A model generated the notes under the pieces. That model saw only the letters and a program-made list of their open reading frames with translations. It ran no database searches and was not told the DNA's origin. The position numbers and the translations under genes are program-made. Shown in pieces: positions 23,383 through 34,646 of a stretch of 64,000 nucleotides of DNA. Positions within the stretch are counted from its first letter, which is position 1, and each line of letters begins with the position of its first letter. The stretch is from Stenopsyche tienmushanensis (Eukaryota; Arthropoda; Insecta; Trichoptera; Stenopsychidae): positions 558,001 through 622,000 of the forward strand of contig WACJ01000104.1 in assembly GCA_008973525.1 (NCBI GenBank). Reading direction: 5' to 3'.

Positions 23383-23690
23383 CTATGCATCTATTAGTCG
23401 CTGTCTGTCTGATCTGCATTGTTTCTCTGTCTCATGTGTAAAGTGATGGACCCATGTCTTATCCATGGATACGAATCGACGCAAAAGCTCTACTTTATTG
23501 CTGCGAAACATCGCCAAACACTCGATTGAAACATTCGCACGTCGCTGTTTTATTCCATTGTAAGCAAATGCGGCACCCATTTTGCGCACAGCTTTCTCAT
23601 GTGCAAATTTTTAGTCAATATGCGATACACAGCATTTTTTTTAATGCCTGCCTATTTTGTGGATTTTCTTCGTCATTTCGCGTGGCCGCC
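23383..23690 (-). pseudogene. Mariner transposase fragment
   Basis: The minus strand reads HMRKMGAAFAYNGIKQRRAN and IECLAMFRSNKVELLRRFVS followed by MDKTWVHHFTHETEKQ, which is the mariner block around the first catalytic residue; DETW is DKTW here, with the Asp kept and the next Glu changed. Stops and truncation on both sides. Confidence 0.75.
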
Positions 23691-25561
23691 TCATTTGGTC
23701 GACCACTGCTGGTAGATACTTTACCATACTAATATTTTTTAAGACACAACCCCTATAATACGTCAAGTCGGCTACTTCTGGGACTATCTTCGTAGAATTT
23801 GAATTGAGTTTTCGATTTTCAATATTATTTTTAAATATTTGATGCGCCAAACAAAAAGTCAAGATATGTTTCAAGCTCACCTATTGAAGCTCTTGAAAAT
23901 ATCTCCATTTGAGGGCATAAAAATGTATTTCACCCAAAGGCAAAATTCAGGGTTATCTTCAAAGGGGCGTATTGTGAGCATTCATCGCTTGGAGGATATA
24001 AAGTCAGGGTCTTTCATATGTTTAGGGACGTCGAAATTTTGTGGGTGGGTGCGAAGCCCTAAAACACACCCTTATTGAATCACGAATAGCTCAAGGTCTG
24101 CATTTCGAACAAGACCGTATAAATAAAGTAGTGTAAGGTCGAATGCTTTAAGGGAATATATTACGTCGCCCATCGGATATAAGCCGAGAGGTCAGAGCAG
24201 AAAGGCCAATCCATCGCACTGAAGGCTTTGTCATCGCAAAATCTGAAAGTCATCCAATCATCGCAGAGTGTTGTCATCACTTTATTTTGGCAGGACATAA
24301 ATTTTAGCTATTCTAACAAAAAAATGAATGACAAGCAGTTATGCATTTCGCCGCATTATTTATGGGTGTTTTGGCGTCTGAAGCCCAAAGACCAAAGCGA
24401 TTTGTGGATCGATTGCTCCGAAACGAATTCCTCGGTTCTGCATGATAATAGCAGTGGAAAAGTACTGACGTCTGGTTGGATGGCTGACTGGAACTGTTGT
24501 CATCAATCACCATAAAAACAGTCGTAAAAAAGTCGAACTGGTCCCGAAGATATCGTGCGCGTCGAATATATAACATTGTGATGCAAATCCCAAAAGGTGT
24601 ACAGCACGAACACGTTCATGCATATTCCAGCAGCCAAGAATAAAGACCAAACAACATATCTAAGAAAAGCTCATAGTTTTATGACGTAGTCGAATATCCA
24701 TTTTTACAATGCTAAAAGCTCATCTTCACAGCTTTCATATTTAAAATGATAAATAAACTATACGTTAATTATATGAAATTCTGGGGAAGTCTGCTCTTTC
24801 GTTTACAACAGTAAAATAATGGATGGCAGAATTTAGACGAAGCCGTACGAGATTCCAAGACGAACAGCGCAGTGATCGACCAAATTACCACGCCAAAAAT
24901 AAAGGCGATGTTTCAAAGCAATAAAGCATATATCACGGATGGAAAAAAAAACATGGGAACCCTCCACTAATCCAAGCTAGAGGAGGAAAATGTCGCAAAA
25001 AGCCCTAAAGAAGAACGGAGTGGTCTCAAGATCTGCGTGTCCAACCGGTCCGCTTTTCGGACCGTTGATACGACACTTCAAGAGCAACGGCCATTTTTTT
25101 CAATTGAAGAGAAAATTTTGCAAAAAGGAGTGATAGACAACTTGCAGGAGAAGTGGGCGTCTTGTGTAAAATAGTTTTTATTTGGATAAAATACATATTA
25201 GATTACTTTCGGGATTATCTAATATAATAATTATTGCATCACATCGAGTTCGTATAGAATCAATTGGCATGTAAGAGGCAATTACAACACAGATTGGAAC
25301 AGGATTGACGATATCTTTATCGTTAACAATCAAGAATGTCAGCGAAGCATTCATGCATTTGCTTTGAAAATTCTTCAGCGTCATGGAAAACTATGATCGT
25401 CGATAGAGCCAATTTATTTCATTCAAAATGTAAAACTGATTTGAATCGTAACATCACTATCAATAGACGACATCTGATATATGGGCGATTTGCATTTGGC
25501 GCTAGTAAGATAAAGATTTTTGTAAATTATTTTAGTGATATCAAGCAGAGATCCTAACGAA
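23691..25561. other. Intergenic with one repeat-B piece
   Basis: 24980-25080 carries CCTAAAGAAGAACGGAGTGG, CAACCGGTCCGCTTTTCGGA CC (hairpin 25047-25063), a repeat-B fragment in minus orientation. Small opposing open frames at 23839-24576 lack family resemblance. Otherwise nothing seen. Confidence 0.4.
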
Positions 25562-26025
25562 CTAAAACTTGCAAAATTCCCGATTTCCCTACAAATTATT
25601 TATTTCCGTCGATGCAGAAGAATACATATATAGTATAATACGTTGATATGATTCGTAATTATATTGCAGAGGAATTGCAAAAATTCTGAACGCCGTATAT
25701 ATTATATTTCATATCGATGTTCCCATTATTAGAGTCGATGTGTAGAAAATACATCACCGGTAGGGAAAGGTTAATATAACAATTTGAAAAACATATACGT
25801 ACTGTATACATAGATTAGATAGTTACTGCCCCTAGACGTCGTCTAAGCTCGCTAATTAGTAGATACGCCACTGTTTCCAAGTGTCCAGATTTCAGCGGGA
25901 ATGTCTCGATTTAGTAGCCTTCATTTAATGTCAATCCCGAATTTTTCAGGATTACGTTTACTATTCCCGGGATTCATGCGTACCTAAAACTGTCCGGGAT
26001 CTCGGGATCCCGGGATTGGATTCTG
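25562..26025 (-). mobile_element. hAT-A element fragment, copy 2
   Basis: Shares with 10500-10970 the runs GCAAAATTCCCGATTTCCC, AAATTATTTATTTCCGTCG, AGAGTCGATGTGTAG and CACCGGTAGGGAAAGG, and ends in CGGGATCTCGGGATCCCGGG ATT (25997-26020). The part upstream of the hAT domain remains; the domain and the opposite terminus are absent. Confidence 0.6.
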
Positions 26026-26261
26026 GGCGGTGGATTAAAAAAGTTGACTTTTCCTGGTGTAAATATTATTTTAATAACTTTCAGTCTTAATAACTATTGT
26101 AAATCAGTCCCTCATGTGAGATTATATTAATCGTTTGGAATTGATCAGAAACAATAAAAGTCCATGATCCACTTTAGCGTTAACATTTGCGATATGATAA
26201 TTTATTAGCGTAATAAGCAGTGCATTATTTCATTGAGGTTTAGATTTAGTATGGATCAAAT

Positions 26262-26545
26262 TTGTAGTTAAAGCTGCTAACGATTGAAGCGCAGGCCTGA
26301 TGTTCAATGTTTGTGTTACGCGCGTAAACACTGGCCGGGAACAACCGAGTGCGTGTATTTAACGCTTCTGACTTAAACATAGACGCTAAATTCGCATGTG
26401 CACCGCTTATCGTCCACACAAATTAACCTTTTATCTCAGAACCGCGCAGCGTGAGTCAAGCTTGTATATTAATAAATGAACCTTAACACTGTCGATAGCA
26501 CACAATATTTGTTCATTTCTTCGCGTTTATAATTGATTTATGTGG
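26262..26545 (+). repeat. Family C repeat, copy 1
   Basis: Landmarks GATGTTCAATGTTTGTGTTAC, GCGCGTAAACACTGGCC, CCGCGCAGCGTGAGTCAAGC and CCTTAACACTGTCGATAGC recur in order at 29400-29620, and the last two in diverged form at 27305-27400. Possible LTR or MITE; class unknown. Confidence 0.5.
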
Positions 26546-29385
26546 TTTTCTATTATTTGAGACTCATCATTAATCACTTACCAGATATAATATTATGGTT
26601 TAGGTATTCAGATATATCATCTGTTATCAGAACAAGCCACATCTAAAATTAGTTATTATAATATTATACTTGTTGCCAATTCTTTGGTGCAAAAACGTTA
26701 ATCTCGCGAAGGAATTATCCTGGGAAACGCCGCTTTATATAAATAATAACAAAAATGAATGCACATTAACATAAATAGAAGGGTTTTAGTATTAAAAATA
26801 AGAAGGAAATAAAGTGTTTTTACCGGGGTAATATTTTAGGTGTTTCCAAACTTATTGTCGGTGGTATTGATAAGTTCTTTTAGCGTATTTATATACAAAA
26901 CAATATAAAAATATGATAGCCGAATTGTTTGAATATTGTTTTGAACTAGCTGAATAGATAAGGCGGAACTCAAAAGTCCTTGCAAGTAAAGCACTCCATA
27001 CATTCCAGAAAATCCTGTTTAATAAAACCAACATGGTCATCTTGAGTAGGCTTTCTATGCCTTTTTATGAAAGCTATCCAGTCTTTAATTCCATTTCAAT
27101 TATCTATTATCAACGATGCGTTTATCTGGGTGACCCATTTGGTGAGCATCATGTTTCCTTTAATATCGAACGCATAATAAAAAAAAGTATTTACTTAAAC
27201 CTAACCCTTCAAGTTTAAAATTTGTCAAGTCAAGTGTAAAAAAAGTTATTATATCACAAACCCCATAGTATCACTTATCGTCCACACAAATCCACTTTTC
27301 TTTCAGGACCGTGAGTCAAGTTTGTATGTCACTAAATGAACCCTAACACTGTTGATACCACACAATATTCGTTAATTTCTTTGCGTAAACACAAATAATA
27401 CACATGTGTGTCTTCGGTTTTAGTGACAAAATAATGCAATTGTTGAAGGTAATATATTTTTTATTGGATACTAAAAGATTTAAGCAGCGAAAAGTTGGCA
27501 CGTTGATATTTATCACAACAATATTTTGTTGTAGAAGACCTTCAAGAATTTAAAGAGTCGTTGGCATCGCGATGTTTACATTGTTTTTCTTGTTTCCCAG
27601 TGGGATTCATCAATGTTGGCTTATATAACTACTAAGTTGGATTGTCCCGATTTATATAATGTATTAGTTTTCTTGGGGGTCATCGTCAGGCACGCATGTT
27701 GAGTTAAGGGTCGATTTTTCAGGAAACGAAAGGTCATACTGCAGACCGGCGCCCTGATGGATTCGGGGAATATTTTGGCAGAGTTGGTCGATTTTCCACG
27801 TGACGTCAGTGTTGCTTAGCAACCACTTTGGCGCAAGACTTATGGCGTTCCCGGTGACATTCTTGGCGGCCTGACCACATTTTTGGATGAAGACATCTTC
27901 CTTGCAGGCGACGACGGTCTGTACAATGCTCCAGCATTTTGCCGAGTACTGGAAAATCGTTCGAACGAGACAACATCGATGAATTTAATGGACAGCCGAA
28001 AAGATGTTGTTTATACATTATTTTTGCAAACATGATTTAAAATACCGATGCAAACCATAAAACTGTCGTTTGATTATCTAAAATAATGACATTTTGACAT
28101 TAGATTGTAATTAGAAGATAATGTCAACTAAAAGAGGGGCCTTTACATCACATTCACATTTCAGTCATTCATGTAGTTGCACACAGTGAAAATATAAATT
28201 TGAACTCTAAAAAAATAATAATTGGGTGAAAACAACATGATGATTCTTTGGTTTATCCGCTAATACGGTGAGTGTTTGTTTTTTAAAAAAATACAGTAAA
28301 AATACAAACAAGAAAGAATATTTCCGCCGTGGCTTTGATCAGTGGCACGTATTCGGGTGATTTGGTACACCATGTGAAATTCTGAGCCTCGTATCTATTA
28401 TATTTATTATCGATATTCCTATTATTAAAGTCGTAGTAAATACATCATGGTAAAATAAATATTAGACGAGACCATACGAGTTGCCAAGACTAAAAGCGCA
28501 ATGGTCAACCAAATGAGACAACCACCCCAGAAATGGTAAAGAAAATCCACAAAATGGTATTGGATGACCGTCGATTGTAAGTGCAGAACGGATTGGCCAC
28601 AAGGTCTGTGTGTTCAACCGGTCCGCTTTTCGGACCGCTTACATGACGAATGAACACCTCGCAATCGGACGCTATACCCGAACACGTCTACAGAGCGATG
28701 AATGAACTCTCATTATAAAACGAAGTTGTCCAAAGAAGACTGATAGGATGGGTTGTTTAAATTTTACAATCGGTCGAAAATATTTTATTGCGAAAAGAGG
28801 GATTAAAAAATTTAGTATATGTTATAAAAACGGACAGAGTCAATCAGTATGCATTTATGTAAATTAGTAATAGTTAAGTAAAATAAAAGCCATCTGCAAA
28901 TCTGACCTTTTGAAATGCACTATAAAATGATTTTGATTATTATTTGGCAATAATAAGATACAAACACTCCAAAAGCGTTCTTAAAATTGAACAATTCCAC
29001 GCTTGGGGAAATGGCTCGTCGTAAAAGTCTCGCAGTTGGGTCCCTCTTTCTTCTTCGTCATCATTTTTGAACGGGATTTTTACACGGGATTTTTTTTTCC
29101 AATGTATGCTCACCAATGTTTTTATAATCGAGCGAGACATTTGTTTGACTTTTTATTGATGGCTGTGAATTTATTGCACTGCAATGTTATCTCAGATGCA
29201 ACAGATGTGTCTTCTAATGCCCGATATCTGCCAACTAGATAAACAAGCGTTGTATTTCCATCACAGAAATGTCGTATGTGTATTCTTATAATGTCGCCCG
29301 AATAAACAAACGCGTTAAAATAAAGAGGATTGTGATGACAGCTCAAAAAGTGAGATCTGATCTTCGCAAATTAAATGGTAAAATT
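26546..29385. other. Intergenic with repeat fragments
   Basis: 27270-27400 is a partial family C copy. 28380-28450 is a short hAT-A remnant. 28575-28660 is a repeat-B fragment with hairpin GGTCCGCTTTTCGGACC at 28620-28636. 29028-29050 is a family E end. Elsewhere only short overlapping frames; the 75-codon frame at 27806-28033 (minus) matches nothing I know. Confidence 0.45.
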
Positions 29386-29625
29386 AAATGCGCAACTAAA
29401 GTTACTGACGATTGAAGAGCAGCCTTGATGTTCAATGTTTGTGTTACGCGCGTAAACACAGGCCAGGAACAATTGAGCGAGTGTATTTAACACTTTGTTT
29501 AGTGAGTTAATTTTTAATCGAATTAAACATCTCGGACCGCGCAGCGTGAGTCAAGCTTGTATATATATATATATAAATAAGCCTTAACACTGTTGATAGC
29601 ATACAATATTCTTTCATTTTTTATA
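29386..29625 (+). repeat. Family C repeat, copy 2
   Basis: Same ordered landmarks as 26262-26545, with a (TA) run inserted at about 29560. Confidence 0.5.
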
Positions 29626-29632
29626 TCTGCGA

Positions 29633-29745
29633 ATATTTAGACGTGTATTGGCATCTTTACAGCACGACCTCCACGAGAATTATCTTTCGGTATCACTCGA
29701 GTCCGGACGCATATATGCGCGATTACTAATCAACGGTTAAAAAAA
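29633..29745. repeat. Family D element, copy 2
   Basis: GAATATTTAGACGTGTATTGG to CACTCGAGTCCGGACGCATA TATGCGCGATTACTAATCAA. It is about half the length of copy 1, so the internal part is variable. Confidence 0.55.
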
Positions 29746-31129
29746 TCATGAACTTTGAGGGGCTCGAATTTTAAGAATCAATATATATTGTTTGAGTATT
29801 GTTTAAATGAAAATCTAACCCACAGTTTTGGGTTTTGAGCAATTTTTTGGACTGCTTATCGAAATACTTGTGCAAGTACAATACCTAGATTTATGCTGTC
29901 TTTTATTTGATTAAACCTATCCTTATGATACGAAATTCAGTTTAAATTGAGGATGAAACATTTAATATAAAAATACCAATAAGCATTGCAAAAGCTCCCA
30001 TTTGATTACATCCAGAGTCGTAAGTTGTTTTTGTTATTGGAGCCATCTTGCAAATATGTCACTGTGGAGATGCTGAAGGTTGCTAACCGACAGTTTGGCA
30101 ATTAATTCCAGTAGACATGAAGCAAAGAAGAAAAAAATGGGTTAAAAATGTTTATTTCTGTAGGTCGCCAGTGCAGAAATAGAAATGTGGCAGACGAACG
30201 TCATTGGAGAGATATATCAAAAGGCAAGTCGAATATTGCGATGCAAAAATATTCATTCGAGTGATCTAAAAGCTATTTTCTATGCATCAACAATGCTGTT
30301 GTCGAAGAACAATGTACGTGATTTAATTTATCGAACGATTCGACAGACTACATGCTGTTTCTTGGGAAGAAAACAAATAAAGACTGTATAAATCTATCAT
30401 AAATATGTATGGATTGAATGCATTGAAAGGTGGCAAGACAAGACAATCGTAGAAGAAACACCCGACAAAAGAAAGGACTGTGGGAGGCATTTAAAATAAG
30501 ATTAAAAAAAGCAATTGGTACGAACCGATTCTGTTTACATTGTGCCAGAATAAAACTGGTGATCGTCGGTTGGACCACTTGTCCAAGAAAGATGAAGATA
30601 CGCTATGGATTAAATATAGACCAAAACAAAAAGTGATAATTTGGACAGCACATCGAGGAAAGTTGAGCTTTCGTTATTAATCTTCTGCCCTATACATCCG
30701 CATATTAACGTTGATGAACTCGCAACGAAGCCATAATATTCCGGCGTTACGCAAGATGACCCAATTCGGGAACCTTGGGAGAATCTTTAATTTTGATATT
30801 GAAAATCAATAACCACACAAAACCACTTTACGCACATTCAATTCAGGGACAAACCAAAAAGGGCGCATTCTAAGCGGGTTGTTCGCTGTTGCCGACGAGC
30901 GTTTACGCGCGCAACACTAACAATTTTCATACGCATAGAACCCTGACATTTAATAGTATATGAACGAACCTTGCGTTATCTTTATCGATTGTTTCCGATT
31001 GTAGATAATGCAAAATATATGTTCAATCAACGTGCATTGCGCCATGTATTATCTGCTACAACTAATTGAATTATTGACATTAATGTAACCAGGAATTTTG
31101 CTGTACAAATATAATAATTGCAAAAATAG
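29746..31129. other. Intergenic, no confident gene
   Basis: Plus-strand open frames at 30185-30391 and 30430-30636 are consecutive and basic (RRRNTRQKKGLWEAFKI...), and could be LINE-derived, but I cannot place a known motif. Nothing else recognised. Confidence 0.3.
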
Positions 31130-31380
31130 CATCTTCTGTTGCGCAACGTGTAATTATTTGTTTTCTCGCAAATAAGACCCAAGCGTTTGATTGGACCCAA
31201 AAGATTCCCAAAGATTTGAAAGCCAAGTCTGCTGGAAAAGTGATGACCATGATATTTTGGGTCTCGACAGGTATTTTATTGATTGATTTTCTAAATGACA
31301 GACATATGATAAAAGCGATCTACTACTGTCAGTTGCTAGATGACACTGAGGCTGCTAAAAGACCAATTCGAGCTGTCCTT
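31130..31380 (+). pseudogene. Mariner transposase C-terminal fragment with half a foldback arm
   Basis: AGKVMTMIFWVSTGILLIDF (31214-31273) matches the mariner block KVMATIFWDSEGILLIDY, but the second catalytic Asp of FWD is Val here. It continues as YYCQLLDDTEAAKRPIRAVL. The preceding CTGTTGCGCAACGTGTAATT ATTTGTTTTCTCG is the arm sequence of the foldback MITE at 11595. Confidence 0.65.
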
Positions 31381-31980
31381 CTGCAAAGCGGCTGAGGATG
31401 GATTTGGAAGACCATCCGCCGCAAAGCGAGGAGGAAATTGCAACTAGCCAGGAGAGACAAACAAAACTGCCTTCATGATGAATCAAAAAGACTTGCTGTT
31501 GTCAGGAAAAGGCTAGTACATAGCCCAATACAAGATGGCCATTGGTAAGACCAAGCTGACATCATGAAGAGAGTTCATTAACGAGCAGAGGAGGCCAGCA
31601 TACAAAGCCAATTCCACGGGACCTAGCAAAGTCAGTGCTGGAATCCGGGACCCTACTGCGAACATTATTGCCACCAACGTGACTCAATCCATGAACTTTT
31701 TGCTAAAAACTCTGCTACCTCATGATACTCCAGAAACGGACCTGCCGATACACAAAGCCATCAGAGCAGAGTCATCAGTACAGTCGAAAATTCCAACTCC
31801 AGGTACGTAGTGGCAATATTCATCGACTTTCAAGAGGCTTTCAACAACACCTGGTGGAATCTGATAATTCCGTCCTGCATGATAAAATCGCCCAATTATT
31901 CTGGGAACGCCCACTTTACAGTCCAAACATGATCTTAAATGATTGCGCAAGAGATGGGAGTCGTGAGAGTAGTCCTTGGC
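31381..31980 (+). pseudogene. Non-LTR retrotransposon (R1/LOA-like) reverse transcriptase fragment
   Basis: In shifting plus-strand frames: GIRDPTANIIATNVTQSMNF, LLPHDTPETDLPIHKAIRAE, then VAIFIDFQEAFNNTWWNLI (31803-31860), which matches the reverse transcriptase block A of R1/LOA-type LINEs (D-x-x-x-AFDN-x-WW). In this copy AFDN reads AFNN. Several stops; ends missing. Confidence 0.6.
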
Positions 31981-32089
31981 TGTGAGAAGATAGCCTGGTC
32001 ATCAATAAAGAAATCAGTAAGACGAAAGTATTTCTATTCGACACCCGATCATCTTCATCCCTCCGCTCAGCTCCTTACGACCCGTTTGA

Positions 32090-32406
32090 AATTTGAAAAA
32101 GATATCTTGTTTAATTAGGAATGATAGAAAGAATGGAATTAATTTGATTTTGTTGGTTTTATTACTATGCCTATATTATTTGAGAAAGTGCAAACAATAA
32201 ATTGGAAAAGTTTTATCGCAATCGAATGAACGGTATGGCAGCGCATTAAATACGAACAAACAAACATAGATTTTTATACATTAGACTATGCCTATGTTAC
32301 TTGCGGAATTCTTAGCAATAAGTGAACGAAGTTTTATTGCAATCCGATGAACGGTATGGCAGCGCATTTCGAACGAACAAACCCCAATTCATTTTTATAT
32401 ATTAGA
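32090..32406 (-). mobile_element. Helitron-like sequence, inverted relative of 17854-18240
   Basis: Read on the minus strand it begins TCTAATATATAAAAATGAATT at 32406 and has a second such start at 32285, each followed by GTTTGTTCG and AATGCGCTGCCATACCGTTC. The downstream part (GAAAGAATGGAATTAATTTG on the plus strand) also matches. So the tandem-end arrangement is shared by both loci. Confidence 0.5.
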
Positions 32407-33250
32407 CTAATAAACTAGTACATCAAAATTCCGGGTTATATTTGAATCACCCTCTTATAAGCCTAAACTAAATTAAGTCAGAAGATGGAATTCCATTAAA
32501 ATTCCGTTTAATGACAAATTTTTACAACAAAAAAATGTACAGAAATTATTTTTTTTGTTTTTGTTTATTAAGTATTTTTTATATATTTGGCTTTAATTTA
32601 ATATGGCAAAATTGAAATGAAGGTTTTTCAATCAAGGAAATTGATAATGAATGATGATTTCCATCAACAGGGTGCATTATGCCGTTAGAAGATTGGGACT
32701 TTGAAGGACAGGAAAATACCGGGCCGCCCAAAATCTATTAAATATCGCTTAGATTCATATTTGTTCTTTCATTTATAATTTTAATTAATATGTATATAGA
32801 TATTTAAAGTCCTATGTTTATACCATATTTGAAGGCATTTTCCATTGTATAAAAAATTTGAAAAAAAAAACATGTAAAACCATCATAAAGTCGCTCAATG
32901 TTTACCATCATTATGAATTCCTATAAAATGCAAATATTTTAACAAATGCAACAATGAAAATAGCTCAAAAGAACAGCAAGTCAGTGATAACAAGTACATT
33001 TCAAGTGCAATTCATCATTAATAATCATGGCGCGTTTATTAATTAATAATTGATCTGCGATCGCAAAAAGGTCAAATAAATCAGAGAATTAGAACCGGCT
33101 GATTGATTTGTTTTGGAATTCAAGAACGAAATTGTGTAACGCATCGGAGAGTTTATGATGAAAATGTTGATAAACGTCGATTAGATAGGGTTTTGAGAAT
33201 GCATACAAATTCAAATTCATCCGTTTTATTTCATAAATCATCCTAGTGCA
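32407..33250. other. AT-rich intergenic DNA
   Basis: 32430-32450 (CCGGGTTATATTTGAATC) also occurs at 12044-12061. 32650-32745 repeats 21757-21850. No gene recognised. Confidence 0.35.
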
Positions 33251-33415
33251 AGCATACAGTCGACCCTTCTATAGCGTCGAGATAGGGACCACTCTATGGA
33301 AGCAAAACGCTCAAAAAGTTAGGCACCCATACAAATTTTGTACCCGTTTAGTTTAAACTTTTGTTACACATAAAAGACGTCACAAACGAAATGGACGCTA
33401 TAGGAGGGTTGAATA
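33251..33415. mobile_element. Pogo/Tigger-like MITE
   Basis: Begins CAGTCGACCCTTCTATAGCG and ends CGCTATAGGAGGGTTGAA, imperfect inverted repeats, with TA immediately outside on each side. About 165 bases, no coding sequence. A related element is at 42861. Confidence 0.65.
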
Positions 33416-33819
33416 TAAATGCAATTCATTGCTTAAAGACAATCTCGTCCGTCTATAGCAACTAAATTCATTCAACAATGTTAATGAATCAACTGCACAA
33501 TGAATATGGATAAAAAACGAGAATTACATTGCTTAAAATCAATACATTTTCGTTGGCGAAATATTCTCAAGGATCTTCTGTTTACGATATTCAACATTTT
33601 TGAATGCGAATTTGGTTGTCAATAGCTTCATTTTCATAGTAATTTTATGAAACGATTATTCTATGGATTTATTCATGCTTTATACATTTTCAAATCACAC
33701 AGAAATGATTCGACTTTTTTTAAAAATATTTCCAATGAATTATACGAGACAAACAAGCTAAAAATTAAGTATAATTCTTATTGCTAATATTAAAAAAATC
33801 AAATGTTATTTTGAAAATA

Positions 33820-34445
33820 TGTCCGAAGTGTTTCGTCATTTAGTCTGGATCTGATTTTGGTAGCCAGACAACCTGCTGCTGAAAATGCACGCTCAGCCTC
33901 CACACTCGTTGGAGGTATCGTCATCAGATATTTAAATGCTAGTTCGAGATGATGACCGCGTGAGCCCCCATTTTCCTATAACACCATCAATATGATTGAT
34001 AAAATTCCTTTCTGCTGAGGCACGGACTAAAACTTGCAAAATTCCCGATTTCCCAACAAATTATTTATTTCCTTCGTTGCAGATGAATATTTATATACTA
34101 TAATACTTTGATGTGATTCGTAATAATATTACGGAGGAGCACAAAATTTTTGTATCCCGTATGTATTATATTTCATATCGATATTCCCATTATTAGAGTC
34201 GATGTGTAGTAAATACATCACCGGTAGGGAAAGTTGTAACAATTTGAAAAACATATATGTACTGTATATATGTTTACATAGATTAGACAGTTACTGTTCA
34301 TATGCGTCGTCTAAGCTCTCCAATTAGTAGTTACGTCACTGTTTCCAAGCGTTCAGATTTCGGCGGGAATGTTTCGATTTAGTAGCCTTCGTCGTGCTGA
34401 TGAGGTGTACGATTTCTGTTAGATAAAAATTTAATCCGGGATAAA
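33820..34445 (-). pseudogene. hAT-A element, copy 3, with hAT dimerisation domain
   Basis: On the minus strand the frame reads LELAFKYLM then TIPPTSVEAERAFSAAG and CLATKIRSRLNDETLR (33953-33826). TSVEAERAFSAAG is the conserved core of the hAT C-terminal dimerisation domain. Upstream in the transposase (34440-33955) the reading is broken by stops and shares noncoding-like text with the copies at 10358 and 25562. This copy identifies the family. Ends are not intact. Confidence 0.75.
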
Positions 34446-34594
34446 CAATACACATGCGTGTCTCCAGTTTTAATAATGAAATAATGCATTTGTAGAAGCT
34501 TAAAATCGATAAATTTGGCCCAATCGATACAATAAGGTTTTAAATAGAATCACTTTCATTTTGTATACAATTGATTTATATGGTTTTCAAGCGG

Positions 34595-34646
34595 ATACGG
34601 ACGCTAATCGATCGCATATATGCGCGATTACTAATCAACGGGTTAA
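34595..34646. repeat. Family D terminus
   Basis: CATATATGCGCGATTACTAATCAACGGGTTA-type end without the other landmark. Confidence 0.45.

Noticed and set aside
31130..32060. A complete LINE element
   Set aside because: Only scattered reverse transcriptase blocks with stops are present, adjoining mariner and LTR-like pieces.
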